A DNA stretch of 64,000 nt from Staphylococcus microti (lineage in GTDB: Bacteria; Bacillota; Bacilli; Staphylococcales; Staphylococcaceae): assembly GCF_000934465.1 (NCBI RefSeq), contig NZ_JXWY01000033.1, positions 62,001 through 126,000 of the forward strand, written 5' to 3'. Shown here piece after piece: positions 1-8,588 of the stretch. A model generated the notes under the pieces. It made no database searches and was not told the DNA's origin. It worked only from the letters and a program-made list of their open reading frames with translations. Position numbers and translations under genes: made by a program. How positions within the stretch are numbered: position 1 is the stretch's first letter; each line of letters starts with the position of its first letter.

Positions 1-64
1 GTGTGCTAGCGGTTATTTTTCAAAAACGTACGACCGACAAGCTTGCACAATCTAAATAAACAAT

Positions 65-114
65 AAAACGGTATCCACAGTACTCTTGAACGAGTTCTAT
101 TGGATACCGTTTTT
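65..114 (-). terminator. Intrinsic terminator of metNIQ
   Basis: Read on the minus strand, a long hairpin with stem AACGGTATCC/GGATACCGTT ends in a T-run. It lies directly downstream of the metQ stop codon and closes the operon. Confidence 0.8.
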
Positions 115-120
115 CTACGC

Positions 121-966
121 TTATTTCAAGCTATCTTCAATTGCTTTAATTTCTGATGGTTTCAAGTCGATGATGATTTCACCGTCTTTAGTATCTTCTT
201 TCAAAGCGTCTCTAGCTTCTTCAGAATGATAAAGTTCTGCGATACGTTTGTATGTTTTATTGTCTTTATCTTTTGTGTTGACGGCAATGATATTGATGAA
301 TGGTTTTGTCGCATCACCTTTTGAATCTTCAAGGAATATTGGATCTTTCTTCGCGTCTAAACCAGCTTTTGTTGCAACACCGTTGTTGATAATTGAAATA
401 TCAACATCTGATAACGCACGTGCTGTTTGTTGTGCATCTACAGCAGTAATGTCTAAGTTTTTCGGGTTGTTTTTAATATCTTTAATCGAGCTTGAAAGAC
501 CAAAGTCATCATTAAGTTCAAGCAAGCCAGCTTTTTCCAGTAACTTCAACGCACGCGCTTGATTGGAAATATCGTTTGGAATCGCGACTTTTGCACCGTC
601 TTTCACATCTTTAATATCTTTTACTTTTTCAGAATAAATACCTAAAGGTGCAAGGACAGATGTGCGAATTGGCGTGATGTCTGTGCCTTTATTTTCTTTT
701 TTGAAAGTATCTAAAAAGGCAAAGTGTTGAAAGGCGTTCATATCAATGTCGCCGTCACTCAATGCTTTGTTAGGTACGTTGTAGTCAGAGAATTGTTTAA
801 TCTCCAAGTCAATATCTTCTTTCTTAGCCAGTTCTTTTACCTTTTCCCAAGCTTTGGAATCATTTGAAGCAATGCCGATTGTTACTTTTTTCTGGTTGTC
901 CGAATTTTGCCCACAAGCCGCAAGCAAGAATAATGCTGCGAGCAGGACAGTAAATAATTTTTTCAT
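121..966 (-). CDS. metQ: Methionine ABC transporter substrate-binding lipoprotein MetQ
   Basis: Captures methionine outside the membrane and delivers it to the MetI permease. The 281-aa product starts with a lipoprotein signal peptide and a lipobox LAAC at about residues 15-18, so the mature protein should be lipid-anchored at the cysteine. The remainder matches the NlpA/MetQ family in length and in motifs such as VAIPNDISNQ and NGDIDMNAFQHF-like segments. It is the last gene of metN-metI-metQ, 20 bp after metI, and has an AGGAGG-type site before the ATG. A second MetQ-like protein is encoded about 3 kb away without its own permease. The family call is firm; methionine as ligand is inferred from the operon partners. 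Confidence 0.93.
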   Translation of the reverse strand: MKKLFTVLLAALFLLAACGQNSDNQKKVTIGIASNDSKAWEKVKELAKKEDIDLEIKQFSDYNVPNKALSDGDIDMNAFQHFAFLDTFKKENKGTDITPIRTSVLAPLGIYSEKVKDIKDVKDGAKVAIPNDISNQARALKLLEKAGLLELNDDFGLSSSIKDIKNNPKNLDITAVDAQQTARALSDVDISIINNGVATKAGLDAKKDPIFLEDSKGDATKPFINIIAVNTKDKDNKTYKRIAELYHSEEARDALKEDTKDGEIIIDLKPSEIKAIEDSLK

Positions 967-985
967 ATTTTTAAGCCTCCTAGTG

Positions 986-1645
986 TTAATTGCGTCTTAC
1001 TTTTTTAGCAAGGACGTTCCCAAGTGATTGAATGAGTTGCACAATAATGACTAATACGACGACTGTGATCAGAATGACAAATGTATCAAAACGTTGGTAG
1101 CCGTATACGAGTGCCATATCGCCAATACCACCACCGCCAACAGCACCAGCCATTGCAGTTGCACCAATCAGTCCAATGATTGCTGTCGTAATGGACAAGA
1201 TGAGTGAACCGAGTGCTTCAGGTAGTAAGAAATAACGAATAATTTGAACCGGCGAAGCCCCCATCGCATTCGCTGCTTCAATAATACCTGCATCGACTTC
1301 TAAAAGTGAGTTTTCAACGAGTCGTGCAATATAAGGTGCGACATAAACAGTTAACGGTACGATTGCAGCCGTTGTACCGATAGACGTACCGACTAACAAT
1401 TTTGTAAAAGGGACAATCGCGATTAATAAGATAATAAATGGAACAGATCTTAAAATATTGATAATTGGGTTCAAGGCATGGTGGATGATCGCATTTGGCC
1501 ATATGCCGTTTGTGCGAGTCACAACGAGTAAAATACCAAGCGGAATCCCAATCAATGCCCCGATAACAAGAGCGACTGTTACCATGTATAGCGTTTGATA
1601 AAGTGCTTCAAGTAATTGTGCTGAATCAATGGACGAACCGAGCAT
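986..1645 (-). CDS. metI: Methionine ABC transporter permease MetI
   Basis: Membrane channel subunit of the methionine importer, 219 aa with about five hydrophobic segments. The binding-protein-dependent transport (EAA-type) loop is visible around residues 125-150 as EAANAMGASPVQIIRYFLLP, which docks onto MetN. The ATG lies inside the 3' end of metN (20-bp overlap), so the two are translationally coupled. Length and motif order are normal for MetI. Confidence 0.93.
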   Translation of the reverse strand: MLGSSIDSAQLLEALYQTLYMVTVALVIGALIGIPLGILLVVTRTNGIWPNAIIHHALNPIINILRSVPFIILLIAIVPFTKLLVGTSIGTTAAIVPLTVYVAPYIARLVENSLLEVDAGIIEAANAMGASPVQIIRYFLLPEALGSLILSITTAIIGLIGATAMAGAVGGGGIGDMALVYGYQRFDTFVILITVVVLVIIVQLIQSLGNVLAKKVRRN

Positions 1646-2663
1646 CGGCAGTCACCTCCTCGTATTGAATATGTTGTGTTGTTAAATAGTCTTGAACAGC
1701 TTGTTGTTTTGGCGATTCACCAACAACTTGTAGCCATAGGTAGCCGACGGTATCGTCTTGTATCTCCGCCATGAAAGCATGGATAATATTCACTTTTACT
1801 TCAAATTGTGCAATCAAATCATGGACAATCGCGTTCGAGATTTGATCACTTTCGATGAACAATCGGTAGACGTGTGCGTGATCGATATGAGAAAGCTGTT
1901 GTACGACTTGTGCGGACGGTTCAGTATTAATCACCGTAGATACAAAGCGTTTGGCCGTTGGTGTTTTCGGATGACTGAAAACATTTTTGACAGAGTCTAA
2001 CTCGATGACCGAACCTTGTTCCATAACGGCAACACGGTTACATATTTTTTGAATAACACTCATCTCATGGGTAATGACAAGAATCGTCACACCGAACGTT
2101 TCATTCGTTTTTTTCAGCAAGTCTAAAATCGCATCTGTTGTAGCAGGGTCAAGTGCACTTGTTGCTTCATCACATAACAATATTTTAGGATTTGTGACAA
2201 GTGCACGCGCGATTGCGACACGTTGTTTTTGCCCACCCGACAGTTCAGTTGGGTATTGTTGCGCCTTACCTTCCAAGCCTACAAAAGCAAGCATTTCATT
2301 GACGCGTTGTTCAATTTCTTTAGGATTGACCTTTCTAAGGATGAGTGGCATGGCGACGTTTTTGAAGACGGTCTTGGCATTAAGAAGATTGAAGTGTTGG
2401 AAAATCATACCAATGTCTTTTTTAACCTTGCGTAAGTCTGCCTGTGTATATGTATTCAAGTGGTGATTATCTACATATACGTCGCCAGAAGTTTGTTTTT
2501 CGAGCTGGTTGACGAGTCGCACTAACGTACTTTTACCAGCACCGCTATAACCAATGACACCGAAGATATCGCCTTGATCAACAGTAAAGCTGACGTCATT
2601 CAATGCGTGTATGGTTGTGTTCTTTTTGTTAAAAGTTTTGCTGACGTTTTGAAACGTAATCAT
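1626..2663 (-). CDS. metN: Methionine ABC transporter ATPase MetN
   Basis: ATP-hydrolysing subunit of the methionine importer, 345 aa. Walker A GYSGAGKST is at residues 38-46, the ABC signature LSGGQ at 141-145, and Walker B ILLCDEA at 161-167. A C-terminal extension from about residue 265 fits the NIL domain, which in MetN binds intracellular methionine and shuts off transport. A strong AAGGAGG lies before the ATG. The upstream leader shows no SAM riboswitch or T-box, but carries a GTCGGAATT element like the one before tcyP, so CymR-type sulfur control is possible. Confidence 0.94.
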   Translation of the reverse strand: MITFQNVSKTFNKKNTTIHALNDVSFTVDQGDIFGVIGYSGAGKSTLVRLVNQLEKQTSGDVYVDNHHLNTYTQADLRKVKKDIGMIFQHFNLLNAKTVFKNVAMPLILRKVNPKEIEQRVNEMLAFVGLEGKAQQYPTELSGGQKQRVAIARALVTNPKILLCDEATSALDPATTDAILDLLKKTNETFGVTILVITHEMSVIQKICNRVAVMEQGSVIELDSVKNVFSHPKTPTAKRFVSTVINTEPSAQVVQQLSHIDHAHVYRLFIESDQISNAIVHDLIAQFEVKVNIIHAFMAEIQDDTVGYLWLQVVGESPKQQAVQDYLTTQHIQYEEVTADARFVH

Positions 2664-2677
2664 AAAGGCCTCCTTGA

Positions 2678-2692
2678 ATTCCGACTTAATTG
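2678..2692 (-). promoter_or_regulatory. Possible CymR-type box before metN
   Basis: On the minus strand AATTAAGTCGGAATTC lies just upstream of the metN ribosome site. The core TCGGAATT recurs upstream of tcyP, another sulfur-import gene. CymR sites in Bacillus and Staphylococcus contain a GGAATT half, so this is a candidate cysteine-responsive operator. It rests on motif resemblance only. Confidence 0.35.
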
Positions 2693-2850
2693 CTAGTGTT
2701 TGTTATTGTAGGTCACTTTTAAACGTTCGTCAACACAATATTGCATATTTTCAGAAAATAAATATAGTTTTTATGGCAATAAAGCAATTTTAGAAAATGG
2801 CATTTGACATATAAGAGAGCGATTATGGTCGAGTCAAACATTCAAACATT

Positions 2851-2882
2851 AATGTAAACTTAAATTAAAATAAAGTTACAAT
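2851..2882 (+). promoter_or_regulatory. Probable BirA operator overlapping the bioB promoter
   Basis: An interrupted inverted repeat, TGTAAACTT at 2853-2861 and AAGTTACA at 2873-2880, sits just before a TATACT-like -10 region and the bioB start. BirA operators have the form TGTTAAC-N15-GTTAACA, so position and symmetry fit biotin repression of bioB. The halves are imperfect (one base out of register). Confidence 0.5.
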
Positions 2883-2917
2883 TATGTTATACTTTGTTAG
2901 AGTAGGAGGGGATTGAT

Positions 2918-3907
2918 ATGACAATTGCAGAACGAATTTTAAATGGTGACACATTAACGCCACAAGAGGCTTATACATTATTTGTGGACGAAACAGTGGA
3001 CACAATGACTTTAGTGCATGAGGCATACCAGCTGCGCAAACATTATTATGGTCATAAAGTAAAATTGAATATGATTTTGAATGCAAAAAGTGGGATTTGT
3101 CCAGAAGACTGTGGTTACTGTGGTCAATCACGAGAAATGAAAAATAAACAGCGCTATGCATTGATACCAGAAAATCAAATTACCGAGGGTGCAAAAGTAG
3201 CAGCTGAGAATGAGATTGGCACTTATTGCATTGTGATGAGTGGGAGAGGACCAAGCGACAAAGAAGTTGAGCATATTACAAACTCTGTCAAACATATTAA
3301 AGCTGAACATCCACAGTTGAAAATATGTGCATGTTTGGGTTTAGCGAATGATGCACAGGCTGCCAAGCTTAAAGAAGCAGGTGTTGACCGTTATAATCAT
3401 AACCTCAATACAAGTGAACATTATCATGATGAAGTTGTGACGACACATACATATCAAGATCGTGTCGATACCATTGAGACGATGAAAGCCCACAATATTT
3501 CACCTTGCTCAGGTGTCATCTGTGGGATGGGCGAGTCAAATCAAGATATTGTCGACATGGCTTTTGCGCTGAAGAAAATTGACGCAGATAGTATCCCGGT
3601 TAACTTTTTACATCCAATTAAAGGGACAAAATTTGGTGATATGGCGCAACTTACACCAATGCGTTGTCTAAGAATTTTAGCCTTGTTCCGTTTAATCAAT
3701 CCGTCGAAAGAAATTCGTATTGCAGGCGGACGTGAAGTCAACTTGCGCTCGCTACAAGCCACGGCATTAATGGTAGCCAATTCGATCTTCGTGGGCGATT
3801 ACTTAATTACAGGTGGTCAACCTAACCAATTGGATTACGATATGATTCAAGACTTAGGCTATGAAATTGATTACGGTGAAGCACCAACTGCTGTAACAAA
3901 TGGCTAG
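2918..3907 (+). CDS. bioB: Biotin synthase BioB
   Basis: Radical-SAM enzyme inserting sulfur into dethiobiotin, the last step of biotin synthesis. The 329-aa protein carries the radical-SAM cysteine motif CPEDCGYC at residues 61-68 (C61, C65, C68), followed by conserved segments including [18 protein letters not shown] and [10 protein letters not shown] near the C-terminus. GGAGGGG precedes the ATG by 7 bp. It is monocistronic: a strong terminator follows at once and no other bio genes are adjacent. This implies either a distant biotin locus or use of imported dethiobiotin. Identification is firm. Confidence 0.95.
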   Translation: MTIAERILNGDTLTPQEAYTLFVDETVDTMTLVHEAYQLRKHYYGHKVKLNMILNAKSGICPEDCGYCGQSREMKNKQRYALIPENQITEGAKVAAENEIGTYCIVMSGRGPSDKEVEHITNSVKHIKAEHPQLKICACLGLANDAQAAKLKEAGVDRYNHNLNTSEHYHDEVVTTHTYQDRVDTIETMKAHNISPCSGVICGMGESNQDIVDMAFALKKIDADSIPVNFLHPIKGTKFGDMAQLTPMRCLRILALFRLINPSKEIRIAGGREVNLRSLQATALMVANSIFVGDYLITGGQPNQLDYDMIQDLGYEIDYGEAPTAVTNG

Positions 3908-3918
3908 TTAAATCAAAT

Positions 3919-3962
3919 AAAATAAGACCTGTGTCTCAGTGATGAAGCACAGGTCTTATTTT
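3919..3962. terminator. Terminator after bioB (bidirectional-looking)
   Basis: Stem AATAAGACCTGTG/CACAGGTCTTATT with a 14-nt loop and flanking A and T runs. It can serve bioB from the left and the short minus-strand genes from the right. Confidence 0.85.
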
Positions 3963-3997
3963 AAATGTAACGCGTACACGCTGTTGTAGACTTGATG

Positions 3998-4126
3998 TTA
4001 AAAGCCTAACTGTTTTTGTGACAAGTCAGTGTTCGCAAAGTAGGATGCTCGATGGAACTTCGCAACCCGACGAAATTTGGAATGGTGTTTTGCCCATCGT
4101 TCTTGTTTGACTTGACTCCTAAACAC
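3998..4126 (-). CDS. Possible small basic peptide ORF (42 aa), unrecognised
   Basis: A GTG-started frame begins 7 bp after the stop of the orphan metQ-like gene and ends shortly before the bioB terminator. The predicted 42-aa product is rich in K, R, H and aromatic residues, with segments ERWAKHHSKFRRVAKFHRAS and NTDLSQKQLGF. It has no membrane segment or signal peptide. It has no clear ribosome site and could be translated by coupling to metQ, or be a non-coding 3' tail. A different-frame ORF covering the same bases and running into metQ looks less protein-like. Confidence 0.3.
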   Translation of the reverse strand: MFRSQVKQERWAKHHSKFRRVAKFHRASYFANTDLSQKQLGF

Positions 4127-4132
4127 TTCATT

Positions 4133-4954
4133 TTACCAATCGGTTGGTTCGATATAACCGCTGTATTCTTTATGTTCGCGGAACCATTTTTTGAATTCTG
4201 GATCACGATATGTTTCGCGTAAAGCTTTTGCCCATTCTTTGTCTTTATCAGCTTCGTTAATACTTAACATTACTTTATGTTCGTCAGGTGTTTTTTCAAC
4301 AACTAAAGCATCACTAATTTTTTGTCCACTGTCTGCAATATAGTTACCATTCACAATACCATAATCGACATCTTCTAATGAGCGCAGTACTTGAGGTGCT
4401 GCCACTTCACTGAATTTTAAGTCGTATTTATCAGGATGTACGCTCGACAATTTAAAGTTAACACCTGTCGTTTTGTTATCAAGTTTAATCCAACCCAATC
4501 CCTCTAAAATGCGTAAAGCACGTTCTTGGTTTACTGGGTCATTTGGTACGGCAATCGTTTGCCCGTCTTGTACCTCATCAAGAGACTTGTGCTTTTTCGA
4601 CCATACTGATTGTGGTGCAGTTGGTACGTCGTTATTTTTAATCATTTTCGCATCAATTTTGTCATTGATACTATTCATGTAAGCTGTACTTTGGAAAACA
4701 GACGCTTGAATATCGCCATCTTTCATGGCAGGATTGATTTGGTCTGTTTGAGAGAAGCTTTTAATTTCAACGTCATAACCTTTCTTTTCCAAGATTGGCA
4801 ATGCGCCACCACGGAAAATTTCTTCGTATGTACCAGGACCAAAACCGATTGTAAATTTTTTGGCATCAGAGTCACTAGACGCATCATCTTTACCACATGC
4901 GACGAGTAAAACCGCAATCACCAAAATAAGACTGAACTTAAGATATTTCATCAT
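4133..4954 (-). CDS. Orphan MetQ/NlpA-family substrate-binding lipoprotein
   Basis: A 273-aa lipoprotein with signal peptide and lipobox LVAC near residues 17-20, homologous over its length to MetQ-type binding proteins (for example TIAVPNDPVNQERALRILEG and VDYGIVNGNYI). In this family it would bind methionine, a dipeptide or a related ligand outside the membrane. No ATPase or permease gene is adjacent, so it may feed the MetNI system 2 kb away or another transporter. AGGAGGGG stands before two consecutive ATGs; the first is used here. A TATAAT-like -10 is visible upstream. Confidence 0.85.
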   Translation of the reverse strand: MMKYLKFSLILVIAVLLVACGKDDASSDSDAKKFTIGFGPGTYEEIFRGGALPILEKKGYDVEIKSFSQTDQINPAMKDGDIQASVFQSTAYMNSINDKIDAKMIKNNDVPTAPQSVWSKKHKSLDEVQDGQTIAVPNDPVNQERALRILEGLGWIKLDNKTTGVNFKLSSVHPDKYDLKFSEVAAPQVLRSLEDVDYGIVNGNYIADSGQKISDALVVEKTPDEHKVMLSINEADKDKEWAKALRETYRDPEFKKWFREHKEYSGYIEPTDW

Positions 4955-5120
4955 ACCCCTCCTAAAACATAGTTAACTGATAAGAATTAAGTGAATTATA
5001 GCATGATTAAATCCATTTGGGTAGCTTATTTTCAGAAAATTTACTGTCGGGCTGAGGATTGATACGATAAGGTATATCTCATGGTAAAATAGGGAAAAGT
5101 GTGAATAAGGAAGTGAGTAT

Positions 5121-6071
5121 ATGTATAAAAAACTATTGATTAGTGGTGTGGCGGCTTCGGTATTATTTGCAGGTGTTGAACATAATGTGTCAGCTGCGAA
5201 TGAATACAAACCGAAAGAAGAGATTTTCCTTCAAGGTGCTGATTTGAATGCAAACCAACTAGCAGAAACGAAAGATGCGTTAGGCGTTGGCAATGGAACG
5301 ACAACGTATCAAGTGACGAATACCGATGTCATTCGATATACGGGTACAGAGTATGATTATATTCACTCAAGTGCACTTATTAAGCCGAAACGTTTTACAC
5401 ACGGTGTAGACGTTGAGATTGAGACACCAGAGAACATTACACGTATTACGAAAGAACAATATATGAATGCGGCGATTACGGCAGGTATTCAAGATGCGAC
5501 GATTCGTATTGCGTCGATTGACCCAGTGACGGGAGAAGGTGCACTGACAGGTATTTACAAGGCATATGAAGCACAAGGGAATTCGTTGAACAATGAAGAC
5601 ATTCAAAATGCACATAGTGAAATGAATGAGTTAGCACGTATTAGTGAGAACAATGCGAATAAAGATGGTTATTCGGATGAAGCGTTGAATGAAGCAATTG
5701 CTGATATGAAAGCACAAATTGCGGATGCGGTTGCGTCTGATCAGCAAATCAATGAGTTAACGATTAATAACATAGTTAATCAAACATTAAACGAGAGTGG
5801 TTTGAATAATGTATTAAGTAATAACGAGATTGCGGTCATTCAAAATATCATGATCAACGTGTCACAATCAGATGTGATGAGCCAAGACCCAGAATCATAC
5901 AAAAAACAAGCGAATGAATTAAGGGATAGTATCCAAAAACAAGCAGGCGATAAACTTGAAGCGTTGAAAGAGCTAGATAACGAAGAAACACGTAACTTCT
6001 TGCAGAGATTGTGGGATGGACTCGTAGACCTCGTTACAAGAGTGTGGCATTGGCTTGTATCATTCTTATAA
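5121..6071 (+). CDS. Secreted DUF1002-family protein
   Basis: A 316-aa protein with an N-terminal signal peptide (MYKKLLISGVAASVLFAGV, cleavage probably near VSAAN, residue 26). The body carries features of DUF1002 proteins: an early FLQGADL-type segment, TRITKEQYMNAAITAGI, and a later helical region from about residue 160. The last 20 residues are tryptophan-rich and amphipathic (RLWDGLVDLVTRVWHWLVSF), which could bind membranes. AAGGAAGTGAG precedes the ATG. The gene is monocistronic with its own terminator. Function is unknown; the family is exported and often positioned as a cell-envelope protein. Confidence 0.75.
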   Translation: MYKKLLISGVAASVLFAGVEHNVSAANEYKPKEEIFLQGADLNANQLAETKDALGVGNGTTTYQVTNTDVIRYTGTEYDYIHSSALIKPKRFTHGVDVEIETPENITRITKEQYMNAAITAGIQDATIRIASIDPVTGEGALTGIYKAYEAQGNSLNNEDIQNAHSEMNELARISENNANKDGYSDEALNEAIADMKAQIADAVASDQQINELTINNIVNQTLNESGLNNVLSNNEIAVIQNIMINVSQSDVMSQDPESYKKQANELRDSIQKQAGDKLEALKELDNEETRNFLQRLWDGLVDLVTRVWHWLVSFL

Positions 6072-6078
6072 GAATCAC

Positions 6079-6117
6079 AAAAAAGAAGCCCACATGAAAA
6101 TGCGGACTTCTTTTTTT
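6079..6117. terminator. Shared terminator between DUF1002 gene and ahpF
   Basis: Hairpin AAAAAGAAG-CCCACAT-GAAA-ATGCGGA-CTTCTTTTT with A-rich and T-rich flanks, placed between two convergent genes. Confidence 0.85.
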
Positions 6118-6118
6118 A

Positions 6119-7642
6119 TTAGTTACGGATAAGGTAATCGAAAGCTGACAATGCAGCTGTTGCACCTGAACCCATTGAAATAATGATTTGTTTATAGCGT
6201 TGATCTGTACAGTCACCAGCGGCAAAAATACCTGGGACATTTGTTGCACCAAGACGGTCCACTTCAATTTCGCCCATTCTGTTGCGGTTAACTGTGTCAC
6301 CTAACCATTCAGTGTTTGGTGACAGACCGATTTGAACAAAGACACCATCTAAGTCGATATGTTTTTGTTCATTAGACTGCATATCTTCGTAAGTAAGGCC
6401 GGTTACGCGCTCCTCACCATTGATTTCTTTTGTTGCAGCATTTGTGATCACTGATGTATTTGATAATGAATTTAAACGTTCTTGTAGGACTTTGTCCGCA
6501 CGCATTTCAGCACCAAATTCAAGCAATGTTACGCTCTTACAAATACCTGCAAGGTCGATGGCTGCTTCAACACCAGAGTTACCACCACCAACAACTGCTA
6601 CGTTTTTGTTCTCGAACAATGGACCATCACAGTGTGGACAGTAAGCAACACCTTTGTTTGCAAGTTCTTGCTCACCTGGTACACCAAGTTGTCTCCAACG
6701 TGCACCTGTTGAGACGATTAACGTTTTTGAACGCAGTGTTGCACCGTTGTTTAATGTTACGTCGATGCCATCATCTGTTTTGTTTACAGATTCCGCACGT
6801 ACACCTTTCATCACATCAATATTGTATTCATTAATATGTGCTTCAAGGTTACCTGCAAGTGCTGTACCTGTTGTTTTCTTCACGCTAATCAAGTTTTCAA
6901 TATCTTGTGTATCGTTCACTTGACCACCGATACGATCAGCAACAATACCTGTACGCAAACCTTTACGTGCAGCATAAATTGCTGAACTTGCACTTGCCGG
7001 GCCACCGCCGATAACAAGTACATCAAATGTTTCTTTACCTTCAAATTCAGAAGCGTCTGGGCCTTGACCAAGTTCGCTTAAAATATCTGTGACAGTCATA
7101 CGACCACTGCCGAACTGTTCACCATTTAAGAAGATAGAAGGAACGGCCATAATGTCTTCAGCTTCATCTTTAAATGCCGCCCCGTCAATCATTGTGTGCG
7201 TGATATTAGGGTTGATGACACTCATAAGGTTTAATGCTTGAACAACATCTGGACATTTTTGACACGTTAAACTAATAAATGTTTCAAAGTTTAATGGTTT
7301 ATCAATTGCTTTGATTTGATCGATTACAGATTGTTCTTCTTTCGGTGCACGGCCACTTACTTGTAACAATGCAAGTACGAAAGAATTGAACTCATGACCA
7401 AGAGGAACACCGGCAAATGTAATGCCAGTGTCCTCTCCCGGTCTATTCACACTAAAGCTAGGTGAACGTTTTAAGTCTGCTTTTTCTACTGTAATGCGTG
7501 ATGACATGTCTGCTACTTCATTGACAAGTTCTTCCATCTTTTGAGATGTTTCACCTGAGCCAGTGCTTAGTTTGAAGACAACGTCACCTTCCATCAAATC
7601 AAGAAGTTGTGCAAGTTGATTCTTTAACTCTTGATTAAGCAT
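6119..7642 (-). CDS. ahpF: Alkyl hydroperoxide reductase subunit F
   Basis: NADH-dependent flavoprotein disulfide reductase that re-reduces AhpC after it destroys peroxides. The 507-aa chain has an N-terminal tandem thioredoxin-like domain with its redox pair CQKC at 127-130. A linker leads to a thioredoxin-reductase-like part with FAD motif GGGPAS (212-217), active-site CPHC at 335-338, and NAD(P)H motif GGGNSG near 352. The C-terminal FAD segment GIFAAGDCTD is present. It lies 14 bp downstream of ahpC and shares its promoter. All redox cysteines are intact. Confidence 0.96.
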   Translation of the reverse strand: MLNQELKNQLAQLLDLMEGDVVFKLSTGSGETSQKMEELVNEVADMSSRITVEKADLKRSPSFSVNRPGEDTGITFAGVPLGHEFNSFVLALLQVSGRAPKEEQSVIDQIKAIDKPLNFETFISLTCQKCPDVVQALNLMSVINPNITHTMIDGAAFKDEAEDIMAVPSIFLNGEQFGSGRMTVTDILSELGQGPDASEFEGKETFDVLVIGGGPASASSAIYAARKGLRTGIVADRIGGQVNDTQDIENLISVKKTTGTALAGNLEAHINEYNIDVMKGVRAESVNKTDDGIDVTLNNGATLRSKTLIVSTGARWRQLGVPGEQELANKGVAYCPHCDGPLFENKNVAVVGGGNSGVEAAIDLAGICKSVTLLEFGAEMRADKVLQERLNSLSNTSVITNAATKEINGEERVTGLTYEDMQSNEQKHIDLDGVFVQIGLSPNTEWLGDTVNRNRMGEIEVDRLGATNVPGIFAAGDCTDQRYKQIIISMGSGATAALSAFDYLIRN

Positions 7643-7656
7643 TCAGCAAAGCCTCC

Positions 7657-8226
7657 TTAAATTTTACCTACTAAATCTAAACCTGGTGTTAAAGTTTCGC
7701 TACCTTCTTCCCATTTCGCTGGGCAAACTTCACCTGGATTTTGACGTACATATTGTGCAGCTTTGATTTTGTGTACTAATGTGCTTGCGTCACGGCCGAT
7801 ACCGTCTGCATTGATTTCAGCTGCTTGAACAACACCGTCAGGGTCAACGATGAATGTACCACGTTGTGCAAGACCTGATGTTTCATCTAATACGTCGAAT
7901 TGACGTGTAATTGTTTGTGATGGGTCACCGATCATTGTGTATTTTAATGTGCTGATTGCATCTGAGTGATCATGCCAAGCTTTGTGTACGAAGTGTGTGT
8001 CTGTTGATACAGAGAATACGTTTGTACCAAGTTCTTGTAATTTTTCGTATTGGCTTTGAACGTCTTGTAACTCAGTTGGACATACGAATGAGAAGTCAGC
8101 TGGGTAGAATACAACAACGCTCCAGTTACCTTTTAAGTCTTCTTGTGTTACTTCAACGAATTCGTCTTTTTTTGCATCGTATGCTTGTGCTGTGAAATCT
8201 TCAATTTGTTTACCGATTAATGACAT
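7657..8226 (-). CDS. ahpC: Alkyl hydroperoxide reductase subunit C (peroxiredoxin)
   Basis: Typical 2-Cys peroxiredoxin of 189 aa that reduces hydrogen peroxide, organic peroxides and peroxynitrite in the cytoplasm. The peroxidatic cysteine is C49 in FSFVCPTEL and the resolving cysteine is C168 in [14 protein letters not shown] precedes the ATG. The leader contains a PerR-type box, so induction by peroxide is expected. Operon partner is ahpF. Confidence 0.97.
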   Translation of the reverse strand: MSLIGKQIEDFTAQAYDAKKDEFVEVTQEDLKGNWSVVVFYPADFSFVCPTELQDVQSQYEKLQELGTNVFSVSTDTHFVHKAWHDHSDAISTLKYTMIGDPSQTITRQFDVLDETSGLAQRGTFIVDPDGVVQAAEINADGIGRDASTLVHKIKAAQYVRQNPGEVCPAKWEEGSETLTPGLDLVGKI

Positions 8227-8306
8227 GTTAATTGGCCTCCTAATATATGTGCTTATTATTATTAGATTAGAACTACCACAAAGTCTTCTTTGTTATAATT
8301 CCTTTT

Positions 8307-8321
8307 TAATAATAATTCTAA
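8307..8321 (-). promoter_or_regulatory. PerR-type box upstream of ahpC
   Basis: On the minus strand the 15-mer TTAGAATTATTATTA differs at two positions from the PerR consensus TTATAATNATTATAA. It lies about 80-95 bp before the ahpC start. A weaker second match is at 8252-8266. PerR control of ahpCF is established in staphylococci; this particular site is inferred. Confidence 0.65.
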
Positions 8322-8545
8322 TCTTGAGTATTATTATGGCATGGAAAGATAAAAACGTCAATTATTAAACATCAATAAATTGAACGTGTCTTTTATCATG
8401 CAATGTTGCTGTACTGGAATGATGTACAGTAGTAAACAACATGGACATATGCCATATGTTTATCATAGCATTGATTGTTGTGAATTCTCAATTAAAGACA
8501 CCTTTATTGAAAATGTCGATGGCGACTTCTTCCTAAACTAAGTTA
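8322..8545. other. Gene-free stretch between ahpC promoter and hydratase terminator
   Basis: No coding frame is visible. It contains two local dyads, around 8410-8440 (TGTAC...GTACA) and ACATATGCCATATGT near 8449-8463. Neither is followed by a T-run. No known RNA family is recognised. Confidence 0.4.
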
Positions 8546-8580
8546 AAAAGACTTTTCAAGGATGACTCGAAAAGCCTTTT
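8546..8580 (-). terminator. Terminator of the hydratase-family gene
   Basis: On the minus strand a 12-bp stem AAAAGGCTTTTC/GAAAAGTCTTTT ends in T-rich sequence, just after the stop at 8589. Confidence 0.85.
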
Positions 8581-8588
8581 AATATGGA

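Noticed and set aside
1-64. Gene at the left edge
   Set aside because: The first 60 bases show no convincing frame continuing in from outside the window.
2664-2917. SAM riboswitch or T-box before metNIQ
   Set aside because: None of the conserved S-box or T-box segments could be found in the 250-bp leader region.
4006-4206. 66-aa minus-strand frame overlapping the metQ-like 3' end
   Set aside because: It overlaps the real gene out of frame and lacks a ribosome site; another frame in the same stretch looks more protein-like.
8407-8463. Possible small RNA between ahpC and the hydratase gene
   Set aside because: Two dyads are visible, but no promoter-terminator pair encloses them.
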